Assembly: GCF_021608135.1 (NCBI RefSeq)
Contig: NZ_JAKIHL010000003.1
Location: 1 to 64,000, forward strand
From: Microaerobacter geothermalis
GTDB taxonomy: Bacteria > Bacillota > Bacilli > DSM-22679
Length of the DNA: 64,000 bases
Direction: 5' to 3'
The notes under the pieces were generated by a model that saw only the letters and a list, made by a program, of their open reading frames with translations, was not told the origin of the DNA and searched no databases. The translations under genes and the position numbers were made by a program. Of the stretch, positions 45,083-54,655 are shown in pieces. Position 1 is the first letter of the stretch, and each line of letters begins with the position of its first letter.

Positions 45083-46685
45083 ATGCTTCCCTCCTCTCGC
45101 GGCTCATAGGGAAAGTAATGGTGATCGTGGTGCCTTCGCCTGGTTCTGACTCAACATAGACATTCCCATTTGCTTTTAGTACTTTTTCATGAACCAAAAA
45201 CAATCCAATGCCTCTACCAGTAGTTTTCTTCGTGGAGAACCCTTTTTCAAACATGTGTTTTTTTGTAAAAGAATCCATTCCTTTTCCGTTATCTTCCACA
45301 ATAATGGTCAATTGTTCAGGATCCTGATCAATTCTTACAAAGATGATTTTGTGATTCCTTTGAATCCCCTGGTAGGAATCGAATGCATTTTCGATTAGAT
45401 TTCCAATAATAAGAACAAGGTCATGGTGATCTAAGGATTCCGGAATTTGATGGAGCTTGCTTTCTTTATCAACCTTCACGAAAATACCCAATTCCTTTCC
45501 TCTGCTAATTTTTCCCAATAGAAGTCCTGAAATACTGTGATCATGAATATGCTTGGCAAGAAATTGGGTCACTTCTTCCTGTTCTTCAGTCACCTGAAAC
45601 ACATACTCCAATGCTTTTTCCATATTTCCCAGTTGAATAAGGCCTGCAATGGTATGAAGCTTATTCATATGTTCGTGGTTCTGAACCCTTAAGGCATCAA
45701 CGAAAGCTTTTACTCCTGTTAATTCTTCTGCAAGCTGGGTTACTTCTGTTTTATCTTGGAAAATGGCTACTGCTCCAACGGTTTTATCATCAACCCGAAT
45801 CGGAATACGACTGCTGACAATCAATGTATCTCCAATGTAAAATTCCCGATGGTAGAGTGGATGTCCAAGCTCCAAAACTTCAGGAAGGCGGGTTTCTGGT
45901 ATTGCTTCTCTTATCGGTTTCCCGATAGGATCTCCATGAATTTTCAGCATGTTTTTGGCGGCTTGGTTCATCACGGTAATTCTTTCAAACTGGTCAATGG
46001 CGATTACGCCTTCATGAATCGCATGGAAGGTGGCTGTCCGTTCATCAAGAACCCTTGCCAGTTCATGTGGTTCCAGTTGAAAGGTTTGCCTTTTAATATG
46101 GCTGGCAAGAAGCCATGAACCCCACACACCAAATACCAGGGATAATGTGATGGTTAAATAAAAATCACCTCTGACACTGAGAATGATTTCCCAAATGGAT
46201 GGCAGGATATTACCTACCATGACAACGCCAACTTGTTCCAGATCATCATTCATAATCGGTGTAAAACTTCTGACAGATATGCCAATTTCTCCTTTGGCTT
46301 GAGAAGTATAGGTATGTTCGGCAAAGGCTGGTCCAGCATCTTCACCTTCGAATTTGGTTCCAATTTTCGAGGGGGAGGGGTCGGCATATCTGATTCGATT
46401 CATATCCATCACGACGATGTAATCGTCATCATTTATAATCCTTATTTTTTCAACAATGGGCTGGATTACTTTAGACCCGTTGGGTTTACCAATTTCTCTT
46501 TTTATTTCAGGCAGTTGGGCAACTACCCTGGCGGTTAACAAAGAACGGTTTCCCATTTCATTAATTCGTAGTTCAACCATATTTCCGATTAGTATAATAG
46601 CTCCCATAAGGATAGAGAATAAAACAATACCAAACGTAAAGATGGTAATTTTCCACCGTATTGGTAAATGGTAAAAGGGGACCAT
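45075..46685 (-). CDS. dctS: DctS-like sensor histidine kinase (CitA family)
   Basis: Membrane kinase of 536 residues. TM1 (about 12-33), an external PDC/sCache sensor domain (DDYIVVMDMNRIRYADPSPS, DAGPAFAEHTYTSQAKGEIG), TM2 (about 175-194), a PAS domain (TVMNQAAKNMLKIHGDPIG), and a kinase core with the DcuS/CitA phospho-acceptor region VQNHEHMNKLHTIAGLIQLG and HATPase boxes LVLIIGNLIENAFDSYQG and GRGIGLFLVHEKV. GAGGTGA precedes ATG 46685. First gene of the minus-strand dct cluster. Confidence 0.93.
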   Translation of the reverse strand: MVPFYHLPIRWKITIFTFGIVLFSILMGAIILIGNMVELRINEMGNRSLLTARVVAQLPEIKREIGKPNGSKVIQPIVEKIRIINDDDYIVVMDMNRIRYADPSPSKIGTKFEGEDAGPAFAEHTYTSQAKGEIGISVRSFTPIMNDDLEQVGVVMVGNILPSIWEIILSVRGDFYLTITLSLVFGVWGSWLLASHIKRQTFQLEPHELARVLDERTATFHAIHEGVIAIDQFERITVMNQAAKNMLKIHGDPIGKPIREAIPETRLPEVLELGHPLYHREFYIGDTLIVSSRIPIRVDDKTVGAVAIFQDKTEVTQLAEELTGVKAFVDALRVQNHEHMNKLHTIAGLIQLGNMEKALEYVFQVTEEQEEVTQFLAKHIHDHSISGLLLGKISRGKELGIFVKVDKESKLHQIPESLDHHDLVLIIGNLIENAFDSYQGIQRNHKIIFVRIDQDPEQLTIIVEDNGKGMDSFTKKHMFEKGFSTKKTTGRGIGLFLVHEKVLKANGNVYVESEPGEGTTITITFPMSRERREAYV

Positions 46686-46823
46686 ACTTCACCTCGTGTC
46701 TATGAAAACCCGTCAATTTAGTCCTATTTTATCATAAGTGTCGCTTTGTATCAGTGAATTTGATATATTCAGAAAAACAAAATATTGGTAAAATGAATGT
46801 GACAAACGTTTAAGGAGGAGTTT

Positions 46824-47792
46824 ATGAATCAAGAAGAAATGATAAAACAATTGGGTCTCATTCAGGTGAAGATTCCGCTTCCTTTTAGGCTGAATCATAT
46901 ATATTGTTATTTATCTAAAGGGAAAGAAGGATGGACCATCATAGATGCCGGATTAAACCGGGAGGAAACGATGCGTGTTTGGAGAGGAGAGATGAGTAAA
47001 CATCAATTTACACCAGAAGAATGTAGACAGATTATTATTACCCACTATCACCCGGATCATTATGGAGCAGCAGGAGGATTGCAGGAGTTGACAGGAGCTG
47101 TTGTGAAAATGTCTGAGACGGATAGAGACATGGGCCGAATGGTTTGGACAGAAGAGAATGTTGATTTTGTCTCTTCCTTTTATCACTCTCATGGAATTCC
47201 AGAGGAATTACTGATAGAAATGAAGAAAAATGTCAGGGGATTTTTTAAGTGGGTTAAGCCTCATCCTGAAGTTGAGTTCCTTAGTGAGGGAGATAAAGTA
47301 AAGATAGGCGATCAGATGTATCAGGTTTATCATCTGCCGGGACATTCCGAAGGACATCTTTGTTTCTATCAGGAAGAACTCCAGGTACTTATCGGAGGGG
47401 ATGTGTTGCTACCCAAGATCACACCTAATATTTCGATCATGGGAAAAGGAGATCCTAATCCCCTTGAAACGTATCTTAGGACATTAGATAAATTGAAAAG
47501 GTTAAATATCTCTTTCGTGATTCCGGCCCATGGTCAACCTTTTACCCATGTAAAGGAACGGATTGAGGAAATCAAAAAGCATCATGAAACTCGTCTTCAG
47601 TATACACTGGACCTTCTCCCTGAAGGGGGAAGTACGGTCTATGAAATTTGCAGAGTTCTTTTTCCCCAAACCTTAACGGTACATGAAATTCGTTTTGCTA
47701 TAGGGGAAACCCTCTCCCACCTGGAATATTTAGTTAATTTAGGAAAAATTAAAAAAGAATTTGATCGTGGAGAATGGAAATACATGAGGTAG
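46824..47792 (+). CDS. MBL-fold metallo-hydrolase (glyoxalase II-like)
   Basis: Metallo-beta-lactamase-fold hydrolase, 322 residues. The metal site is in IIITHYHPDHYGAAGGLQEL, VYHLPGHSEGHLCFYQ, LIGGDVLLPKI and VIPAHGQPF. The C-terminal 80 residues look like the winged-helix tail common in this subfamily (LPEGGSTVYEICRVLFP, FAIGETLSHLEYLVNLGKI). AAGGAGGAG precedes ATG. It is divergent from dctS. The substrate is unknown. Confidence 0.88.
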   Translation: MNQEEMIKQLGLIQVKIPLPFRLNHIYCYLSKGKEGWTIIDAGLNREETMRVWRGEMSKHQFTPEECRQIIITHYHPDHYGAAGGLQELTGAVVKMSETDRDMGRMVWTEENVDFVSSFYHSHGIPEELLIEMKKNVRGFFKWVKPHPEVEFLSEGDKVKIGDQMYQVYHLPGHSEGHLCFYQEELQVLIGGDVLLPKITPNISIMGKGDPNPLETYLRTLDKLKRLNISFVIPAHGQPFTHVKERIEEIKKHHETRLQYTLDLLPEGGSTVYEICRVLFPQTLTVHEIRFAIGETLSHLEYLVNLGKIKKEFDRGEWKYMR

Positions 47793-47888
47793 ACAAACAC
47801 CAACCTTCCATATTAGGCGTATATTTGATATCGAGAAGAAATAAACAGTGCAAAATTAAATCTGAAGCCAATGTGGAGGGAACATGTT

Positions 47889-49736
47889 ATGTGTGGAATT
47901 ACCGGTTGGGTTGATTGGGAAGTAGACTTAAGAAATTGTGGGTCCATCATTGATAAAATGACAGATTCCATGACAAACCGTGGGCCTGATGCAAAGGGGA
48001 TTTGGCTCTCGACTCAAGCGGCATTGGGACATCGCCGCTTAGTTGTTGTTGATCCTATAGGTGGCGGGCAACCGATGATTCGGAAGTGGGGAAATACAAC
48101 TTATGTATTGGTCTACAATGGGGAGCTCTACAACACGGTTGAACTTCGTCATAAATTAATGGCGAAAGGACATCGCTTTGATTCTCATTCAGATACGGAG
48201 GTGCTGTTAACCTCCTATATAGAATGGGGGGCATCCTGTGTTTATCATTTAAACGGAATATTTGCTTTTGCGATATGGAATGAAGAGGAGCAACGTTTAT
48301 TTCTTGCCCGGGATCGTTTGGGAGTTAAACCTCTCTTTTACTCCAAAAGTGGCAGTAGCGGATTTTTATTTGCTTCTGAAATTAAGGCTCTTCTTCAGCA
48401 TCCGGAAGTGACACCGCAAATAGATGAAGTAGGTTTAGCAGAGATTTTTGCCTTGGGACCAATGAGAACCCCAGGAATAGGTGTGTTTCGTGGAATTTCT
48501 GAACTTAAGCCAGGATATTCTCTTGACTATGACAGAAAAGGGATAAGGACAACACAGTACTGGAAGCTTCATAGTGAAATACACCAGGATGACGAAAAAA
48601 CGACGATTCATCATGTTCGGGATTTATTCAAAGATACCGTGGAAAGACAGCTTATATCTGATGTGCCTGTATGTACCTTGCTGTCGGGGGGGCTTGACTC
48701 AAGTGCCATTACTGCCTTTGCTGCCCATGAATTAAAAAGAACAGGGCAGGAAACCATGGATACCTATTCTGTGGACTATTTGGATAATGATCAATATTTC
48801 CAACCCAACCAATTTCAGCCTAACTCCGATGCTCCCTGGGCCAAGCTTGTATCTGAAGCATTGAAAACCCAACATCATGTGGTAACCATTGATACACCAC
48901 AGTTGGTGGATGCTTTAAAAATGGCTGTTTTTGCCCGGGATTTACCTGGTATGGCTGATGTGGATGGGTCTCTTTACTTGTTCGCAAAGGAAATAAAGAA
49001 GAAGGCTACTGTTGCCTTATCAGGAGAATGTGCCGACGAAATATTTGGGGGCTATCCTTGGTTTCATCGGGAGCATTCCCTAAATGCAGATACTTTTCCC
49101 TGGTCAAGGAACTTTAAGGAGAGATCATCCTTTCTTTCACAAGAGCTAATAAGTAAGATACAGCCGGAGATTTATATAAAAGAGAGATATCTGGAGGCGC
49201 TAAAGGAAGTTCCCCGATTGCCGGGGGAGAATCCCCATGATGCTCGAATCCGAGAAATGTTTTATCTGAATATCACCAGATGGATGCCAACTCTGCTGGA
49301 CCGGAAAGACCGCATGAGTATGGCTGCTTCTTTGGAAATCCGTGTTCCCTTTTGTGACCATCGTCTTGTTGAATATGCATGGAATATCCCATGGAAGATC
49401 AAGTGTCTGGATGGGAGAGAAAAAGGAATTTTAAGAACAGCTCTACAGGGTGTGTTGCCTGATAAGGTGCTGACCCGGCGTAAGAGTCCATATCCTAAAA
49501 CCCATCATCCTGCTTATTTGGCCGCGACACGAGAGTGGATGTTGGAGATTCTTCATGATAGTGATTCACCCCTGCATCCTTTCATTAACGTTTCCAAGCT
49601 TCGGGAATTTGCCCTGTCGGATGTTTCTAATATTGATATGCCTTGGTTTGGGCAATTAATGAATGTGCCACAGCTTTTTGCTTACTTTGCCCAGGTGCAT
49701 TTCTGGTTGAAGGAATATAAGGTTCAAATCGTATAA
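47889..49736 (+). CDS. asnB: asparagine synthase (glutamine-hydrolysing), AsnO-like
   Basis: Makes asparagine from aspartate, ATP and glutamine. ATG 47889 must be the start since the N-terminus MCGITGWV exposes Cys2, the glutaminase nucleophile; GGAGGG lies 8 bases before. The N-terminal glutaminase domain (MTNRGPDAKGIW, LVYNGELYNTVELR, HSDTEVLLTSYIEWG) is followed by the synthetase domain (TLLSGGLDSSAITAFAAHEL, VALSGECADEIFGGYPWF, RMSMAASLEIRVPFCDHRLV). The 615-residue length is close to B. subtilis AsnO (YisO), linked to sporulation, more than to AsnB. Confidence 0.93.
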   Translation: MCGITGWVDWEVDLRNCGSIIDKMTDSMTNRGPDAKGIWLSTQAALGHRRLVVVDPIGGGQPMIRKWGNTTYVLVYNGELYNTVELRHKLMAKGHRFDSHSDTEVLLTSYIEWGASCVYHLNGIFAFAIWNEEEQRLFLARDRLGVKPLFYSKSGSSGFLFASEIKALLQHPEVTPQIDEVGLAEIFALGPMRTPGIGVFRGISELKPGYSLDYDRKGIRTTQYWKLHSEIHQDDEKTTIHHVRDLFKDTVERQLISDVPVCTLLSGGLDSSAITAFAAHELKRTGQETMDTYSVDYLDNDQYFQPNQFQPNSDAPWAKLVSEALKTQHHVVTIDTPQLVDALKMAVFARDLPGMADVDGSLYLFAKEIKKKATVALSGECADEIFGGYPWFHREHSLNADTFPWSRNFKERSSFLSQELISKIQPEIYIKERYLEALKEVPRLPGENPHDARIREMFYLNITRWMPTLLDRKDRMSMAASLEIRVPFCDHRLVEYAWNIPWKIKCLDGREKGILRTALQGVLPDKVLTRRKSPYPKTHHPAYLAATREWMLEILHDSDSPLHPFINVSKLREFALSDVSNIDMPWFGQLMNVPQLFAYFAQVHFWLKEYKVQIV

Positions 49737-49745
49737 AGAAAACTT

Positions 49746-49780
49746 ACTTCAGGTGAAGTGTATTTTTTCACCTGAAGTTT
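49746..49780 (+). terminator. hairpin after asnB
   Basis: ACTTCAGGTGAA (49746-49757) and TTCACCTGAAGT (49767-49778) are perfect complements. The T tract after it is short (TT), so termination may be partial; an AAAACTTA tract precedes it. Confidence 0.7.
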
Positions 49781-49847
49781 AGTGTTGCCTTACAGGACGT
49801 GCCAATGTTGACTATTGAGCAGGACGCTGTGGATGGAACTGAAGCAT

Positions 49848-49885
49848 TTACTGCGGACGTGTAAATTTGTAAGTTCCATCGGTAG
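49848..49885. repeat. dispersed-repeat right-end fragment
   Basis: CTGCGGACGTGTAAATTTGT, then AAGTTCCATCGGTAG, matches 3071-3104. It lies in the asnB-mqnC gap. Confidence 0.55.
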
Positions 49886-49992
49886 TTTTAGTGCCGCTTA
49901 GCCTTTTGTTTTTTCCATGAGTTAGAACAGGACATTCATTATGATCTGTGGTAGGATAAAAGATAAAGAGACTTAGGAACAGGGGGATCATC

Positions 49993-51099
49993 ATGTCAAT
50001 CGATTTGATTTTACATAAAGCGTTGTCAGGGGAACGGCTTCACTTTGAAGACGGAATGGCTTTGTTTCAAAGCGATGAAGTAGAAAAAATAGGATATGCA
50101 GCTAATAAAATGATGGAAAAATGGCATCCCGAGCCAATCACGACCTTTGTTATCGGTCGGAATATCAATTACTCCAATGTATGTGACACCTATTGCCGTT
50201 TTTGTGCTTTTTACAAAAGTCCTGGGGAAGAAGGCAGTTATGTTCTGAGCAATGAGGAAATTTATCAGAAAATACAGGAAACCTTGGATGTTCAAGGAAC
50301 AGAAATTTTGATGCAGGGTGGAACCCATCCAGATCTTCCCTTTGAATATTATCTTAACCTGTTAAGGGAAATTAAAAAGAGATTTAACATTCATATGCAT
50401 TCTTTTTCACCAGCTGAAATTGTAAAAATGAAAGAGGTTTCGGGATTGTCCTTGGAAGAAGTGCTGATTCAGTTAAAAGAGGCAGGATTGGACTCTGTTC
50501 CAGGGGCAGGCGCTGAAATTCTGGATGATCGAACAAGAATGAAAATCAGCCGTAAAAAAGGATCATGGAAAGAATGGATTGAAGTCATGAAGACCGCAAA
50601 TCGCGTGGGGCTTCATACCACTGCAACGATGGTTATTGGTTTTGGGGAACTGCTAGAGGAACGAGTTCTTCATTTGTTACGTATACGGGATGCCCAAGAT
50701 GAGACAAACGGTTTTTTGGCATTTATCCCTTGGACCTTTCAGCCTGATAATACCAACTTAAAGGGTGAGAGGATTTCCGCTGAGGAGTACCTGAAGACGG
50801 TGGCAATTAGTCGGTTGATGTTGGATAATATCCCTAACATTCAATCATCATGGGTGACGATGGGTCCTGATACAGGAAAATTGTCCCTGTCCTATGGTTG
50901 TAATGATTTTGGCTCGACCATGATGGAGGAAAACGTGGTCTCTGCTGCAGCCTGTACCCATAAGGTAAATACGAATGTCATTCTTCGCTTGATCCGTGAA
51001 GTAGGAAAAATTCCGGCCCAACGAAATACGAAATATGAAATCCTTCGCGTGTTTCAGGAAGGGGAATGGGCAGAAACAGATTTTGTCATGCAGAATTAA
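49993..51099 (+). CDS. mqnC: cyclic dehypoxanthinyl futalosine synthase (radical SAM)
   Basis: Radical SAM enzyme of the futalosine route to menaquinone, cyclising dehypoxanthine futalosine. The 368-residue protein has the [4Fe-4S] motif Cys64-x3-Cys68-x2-Cys71 (NVCDTYCRFCAFYK), TEILMQGGTHPDLPFEYYLN, SVPGAGAEILDDRTRMKI and FIPWTFQPDNTNL. The last favours MqnC over the related aminofutalosine synthase MqnE. AGGGGG precedes ATG 49993. No other mqn gene is in the window. A terminator follows. Confidence 0.9.
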   Translation: MSIDLILHKALSGERLHFEDGMALFQSDEVEKIGYAANKMMEKWHPEPITTFVIGRNINYSNVCDTYCRFCAFYKSPGEEGSYVLSNEEIYQKIQETLDVQGTEILMQGGTHPDLPFEYYLNLLREIKKRFNIHMHSFSPAEIVKMKEVSGLSLEEVLIQLKEAGLDSVPGAGAEILDDRTRMKISRKKGSWKEWIEVMKTANRVGLHTTATMVIGFGELLEERVLHLLRIRDAQDETNGFLAFIPWTFQPDNTNLKGERISAEEYLKTVAISRLMLDNIPNIQSSWVTMGPDTGKLSLSYGCNDFGSTMMEENVVSAAACTHKVNTNVILRLIREVGKIPAQRNTKYEILRVFQEGEWAETDFVMQN

Positions 51100-51130
51100 A
51101 TATAATGTCTAAGCGAAATATCAATTAATC

Positions 51131-51159
51131 AAAAAGCTTCCCATTTTGGGAAGTTTTTT
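51131..51159 (+). terminator. intrinsic terminator of mqnC
   Basis: CTTCCC and GGGAAG pair around ATTTT, with AAAAAG before and TTTTTT after. A repeat-like CTGTAGAAGTGGAACT follows at about 51165. Confidence 0.85.
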
Positions 51160-51299
51160 ATTATCTGTAGAAGTGGAACTGCCCACGCCTAATTTTTGGA
51201 CAAATTCTTGAAACGAATGGTTCCTAGTATACTGGTCATTTTGACACCATATACTATGGTAACCAAAATGATTTTCCCTTATAGAAGGGGGTAGAACAA

Positions 51300-52229
51300 T
51301 TGGAGAATCCTATAGAAGTTACGATTCATGTTTCATCTGAAAAGCTGGGGAAAGGATTACATTGTTTCTTGGAGAATAAATTAAAGGGATTAAGGGAAGA
51401 AGGACTTTCTTATCTTACTTACTTTTCCGAAAAGCACCTGTCTATTTCCTGTCAATTTTCAAGTAATGACAATATATTTTCTAGAATTGTTGAGGAATTA
51501 CGGCATCACTTAAGCCTCTTCTTGTCTGAATATATTTTAGTTCATATGGAAAAAGAAATCGTGAAACGTATTATTATCCAAGACTTTTACTATTCCGAAC
51601 AAACTGAAATAGAAGGAATCCTTAGGTATGCAGAACATTTTTTAAAATCAGCAGAAGAATTTGGTGAATCCTCGGAATTACAGAGGATGGGACGTCAATG
51701 TAAAATTTATAAAAAGCTGTTTGATTTTTTTGAAAGGGAAAGAAAAGTGGTATTAGAAGGATTTATCCGATTTAGGCTGAAGGAATATTATGAAGATCTT
51801 GTTCGGGTTGTTGAACATAGCATTGATGAATATATTTTGGAGAGGGAGTATCAAGAGTTTATTCAGTTATTAAGGTATTTTGTTTCCATCCAAGAATCAA
51901 AAACTCCCATAGTCCATGTCGTTCATCTAAAGGATCGATTATTTTTGCTGTATGACGGAAACTTTCATCCAATTCATGTCAAAGAGCTGGACGAATGTTT
52001 AACTGACTTGTTGGATCATAATATGAACATGGACGATTTGATTATAACCACTCTTATTACCCTTGCACCTGAACAAATGGTTATTCATACAGGAGAAAAG
52101 GATCATCACGTGATTACGACGATGAGAAATATTTTTGAAGATAAGGTTTATCTATGTTTATCCTGTAACTCTTGCAGTGAAGTCATTCATAATCATTCGC
52201 GCATCTCGAGAAATCATTTCCGTCCTTGA
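51300..52229 (+). CDS. ytxC: putative sporulation protein YtxC
   Basis: A 309-residue soluble protein with the YtxC family pattern: an N-terminal alpha/beta part and the conserved helical core EGFIRFRLKEYYEDLVRVVE followed by HSIDEYILEREYQEFIQLLR. B. subtilis ytxC lies between dnaI and thrS, as here. TTG 51300 is used; GAAGGGGG is 8 bases before it. Four cysteines are present near the C-terminus, three in CLSCNSC. Its biochemical role is unknown. The thrS leader promoter begins within its last codons. Confidence 0.85.
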   Translation: MENPIEVTIHVSSEKLGKGLHCFLENKLKGLREEGLSYLTYFSEKHLSISCQFSSNDNIFSRIVEELRHHLSLFLSEYILVHMEKEIVKRIIIQDFYYSEQTEIEGILRYAEHFLKSAEEFGESSELQRMGRQCKIYKKLFDFFERERKVVLEGFIRFRLKEYYEDLVRVVEHSIDEYILEREYQEFIQLLRYFVSIQESKTPIVHVVHLKDRLFLLYDGNFHPIHVKELDECLTDLLDHNMNMDDLIITTLITLAPEQMVIHTGEKDHHVITTMRNIFEDKVYLCLSCNSCSEVIHNHSRISRNHFRP

Positions 52230-52254
52230 CTTATGTTATGTACATTTCTATAAT
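52226..52254 (+). promoter_or_regulatory. sigma-A promoter of thrS
   Basis: TTGACT (52226-52231) and TATAAT (52249-52254) with a 17-base spacer. The -35 overlaps the ytxC stop codon. It feeds the T-box leader. Confidence 0.8.
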
Positions 52255-52277
52255 ATACATTAATTCATGTCTCATAT

Positions 52278-52541
52278 AGAGAAAAACGATGACCAAGGAC
52301 ATGAACTTGTCTTACGATTTTCCAGAGAGAAGAACCGTGGCTGAAAGTTCTTTAAATACGAAGACTGGTTTACCACCTTGGAGTTGTAGAAGGGAACGAC
52401 GGAAGGTCTAGTATCTTCTACCGGTTATCATTTACCGTTATGCCAATGAAGAATGGAGTCAACGAACAGTTCATGTTACTCCATTAAATTAGGGTGGAAC
52501 CACGGCACGATCGTCCCTAGGAGGATATCGTGCTTTTTTTG
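52278..52541 (+). promoter_or_regulatory. T-box leader of thrS (Thr specifier)
   Basis: tRNA-responsive leader. Stem I carries the specifier candidate ACC at 52372-52374 in ACCACCTTGGAG. The T-box element AGGGTGGAACCACG is at 52491-52504. The terminator GCACGAT/ATCGTGC with a T run is at 52505-52540, and CGTCCCT (52512-52518) can pair with the T-box in the antiterminator. Uncharged tRNA-Thr should allow read-through into thrS. Confidence 0.93.
52505..52540 (+). terminator. T-box regulated terminator before thrS
   Basis: GCACGAT (52505-52511) pairs with ATCGTGC (52527-52533), followed by seven T residues. Confidence 0.9.
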
Positions 52542-52556
52542 TTTTTATATTAGACG

Positions 52557-52612
52557 GAACTAAACATCCATGACCCGTAGGGTCATGGATGTTTAGTTCC
52601 ACATCTATAGTA
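52557..52612. repeat. minimal perfect palindromic repeat between T-box and thrS
   Basis: Arms of 21 bases (starting GGAACTAAACATCCATGACC and ending its exact complement GTTTAGTTCC) flank a 3-base GTA loop, then ACATCTATAG. It is the outer-end module of the larger repeat closed on itself, and lies between the T-box terminator and the thrS ribosome site. Confidence 0.85.
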
Positions 52613-52632
52613 AACATGAAAGGAGAAGAAAC

Positions 52633-54570
52633 ATGTCTGTTGTAAAGGTTACTCTTCCTGACGGCGCCGTTAGGGAGTATGATTCGGGAATCAATTTTGA
52701 AGATTTAGCCGGTTCAATTAGTACCAGCCTTAAGAAAAAAGCAATCGCTGGGAAGTTGGATGGAATTTTGGTGGATTTAAATACTCCAATAACAAAAGAT
52801 GCCCAGGTAGAAATTGTCACCTTGGATTCAAAAGATGGTTTGGAAGTTCTCCGCCACAGTACTGCCCATTTAATGGCTCAGGCAGTAAAACGAATATATG
52901 GAAAAGATCGTGTGAAATTGGGGATAGGTCCGGTTATTGAGGATGGTTTTTATTATGATATAGATCTGCCGGAAGCGATTAGGCCGGAAGATCTTGAAAA
53001 AATTGAAAAAGAAATGAAGGTCATCGTGAAGGAAGATCTTCCGATTCGCAGAAAAGTGGTTACCCGAAATGAAGCGATAAAGATATACGAAGAGTTGGAT
53101 GATCCTTTGAAATTAGAGTTAATACGGGAATTACCGGAAGATGAAGTGATTACCATTTATGAACAGGGGGAATTTTTTGACCTTTGCCGTGGGCCCCATC
53201 TTCCATCAACTGGGAAAATCAAGGAATTTAAACTGCTCAATATTGCTGGTGCCTATTGGAGAGGGGATTCCACTCGTCCTATGCTTCAGCGGATTTACGG
53301 TACAGCTTGGGAGAGGAAATCAGACCTGGAGAGTTACCTTAACAGATTGGCTGAAGCAAAGGAAAGGGATCATCGGAGGCTTGGTAAAGAATTGAAGATA
53401 TTTACCGTTTCCCAGGAAGTTGGACAAGGCCTTCCCCTTTGGCTACCCCATGGAGCAACGGTGCGCCGTATGATTGAACGTTATATCGTGGATTTGGAAG
53501 ACCGTTTGGGATATAAACATGTATATACGCCACATCTGGCCAATGTTGAACTCTACAAGATCTCCGGCCATTGGGATCATTATCAGGAAAATATGTATCC
53601 TCCCATGGAGATGGATAATGAACAGTTGGTACTGCGGCCCATGAATTGCCCCCATCATATGATGGTGTATAAGGATGATTTAAGAAGCTACCGAAACCTC
53701 CCCATACGGATAGCAGAGCTGGGAATGATGCATCGTTATGAATACTCAGGTGCCTTAACAGGATTGCAGCGAGTCCGGGCGATGACATTAAATGATGCCC
53801 ACATCTTTTGCCGTCCAGATCAAATCAAATCTGAATTTACTGGTGTTGTAAAATTAATTATGAGAGTGTATGAGGACTTTGGCATTAAGGATTATTGGTT
53901 TCGACTTTCCTATCGTGATCCCCAGGATACAGAAAAGTATGTCCAAAATGATGAAATGTGGGAAATGGCTCAAAAAATGCTTAGGGAAGCGATGGATGAT
54001 CTCGGATTGGAGTATGCGGAAGCAGAAGGAGAAGCCGCCTTTTATGGTCCTAAATTAGATGTCCAAGTCCAAACTGCCCTCGGAAAGGACGAGACTTTAT
54101 CTACGGTACAATTGGACTTCCATTTGCCTAATCGCTTTGATCTCGAATATATTGGTGAAGATGGAAAACCCCATCGTCCTGTTGTTATCCATCGCGGTAT
54201 CGTAGGTACCATGGAACGCTTTGTAGCTTTCCTTTTGGAATATTACAAAGGGGCGTTTCCCTTGTGGATTGCACCGGTTCAGGCTCGGATCATGACCATT
54301 GCTGAAGGGCACCAATCCTATGCTCAAGAGGTGGTTGAACAGTTAAGGGAACATGGAATTCGCGTGGAGTTGGATGATCGGAATGAAAAGATCGGTTATA
54401 AAATACGGGAAGCGCAGGTTCAAAAGATTCCCTATATGTTTGTTGTTGGTGATAAAGAAGTGGAAGCAGGAACGTTATCTGTTCGCAAGCGTGGACTCGG
54501 AGATTTAGGCTCCAAAGAGGTTAGTACCGTGATCTCCGAGCTGTTGGATGAGATCAAAAATAAAAAATAA
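52633..54570 (+). CDS. thrS: threonine--tRNA ligase
   Basis: Class II aminoacyl-tRNA synthetase of 645 residues. Domains are TGS ([20 protein letters not shown]), the editing domain with [16 protein letters not shown] and a second-half FFDLCRGPH, the catalytic core with zinc Cys in [20 protein letters not shown], motif 2 [20 protein letters not shown], motif 3 [20 protein letters not shown], and the anticodon domain ([16 protein letters not shown]). AAAGGAG precedes ATG. Expression is controlled by the T-box. Confidence 0.97.
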   Translation: MSVVKVTLPDGAVREYDSGINFEDLAGSISTSLKKKAIAGKLDGILVDLNTPITKDAQVEIVTLDSKDGLEVLRHSTAHLMAQAVKRIYGKDRVKLGIGPVIEDGFYYDIDLPEAIRPEDLEKIEKEMKVIVKEDLPIRRKVVTRNEAIKIYEELDDPLKLELIRELPEDEVITIYEQGEFFDLCRGPHLPSTGKIKEFKLLNIAGAYWRGDSTRPMLQRIYGTAWERKSDLESYLNRLAEAKERDHRRLGKELKIFTVSQEVGQGLPLWLPHGATVRRMIERYIVDLEDRLGYKHVYTPHLANVELYKISGHWDHYQENMYPPMEMDNEQLVLRPMNCPHHMMVYKDDLRSYRNLPIRIAELGMMHRYEYSGALTGLQRVRAMTLNDAHIFCRPDQIKSEFTGVVKLIMRVYEDFGIKDYWFRLSYRDPQDTEKYVQNDEMWEMAQKMLREAMDDLGLEYAEAEGEAAFYGPKLDVQVQTALGKDETLSTVQLDFHLPNRFDLEYIGEDGKPHRPVVIHRGIVGTMERFVAFLLEYYKGAFPLWIAPVQARIMTIAEGHQSYAQEVVEQLREHGIRVELDDRNEKIGYKIREAQVQKIPYMFVVGDKEVEAGTLSVRKRGLGDLGSKEVSTVISELLDEIKNKK

Positions 54571-54575
54571 ACAAG

Positions 54576-54610
54576 GAAAAGGTGCCCTTTTAATGAAGAG
54601 CACCTTTTTT
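54576..54610 (+). terminator. intrinsic terminator of thrS
   Basis: AAAAGGTGC and GCACCTTTTTT pair, extended by CTTTT/GAAGA inside; a T run follows. Confidence 0.88.
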
Positions 54611-54655
54611 CCAAATTTATCCGATGGCTAACCGCCACTAAGACTCTCGATGGAA

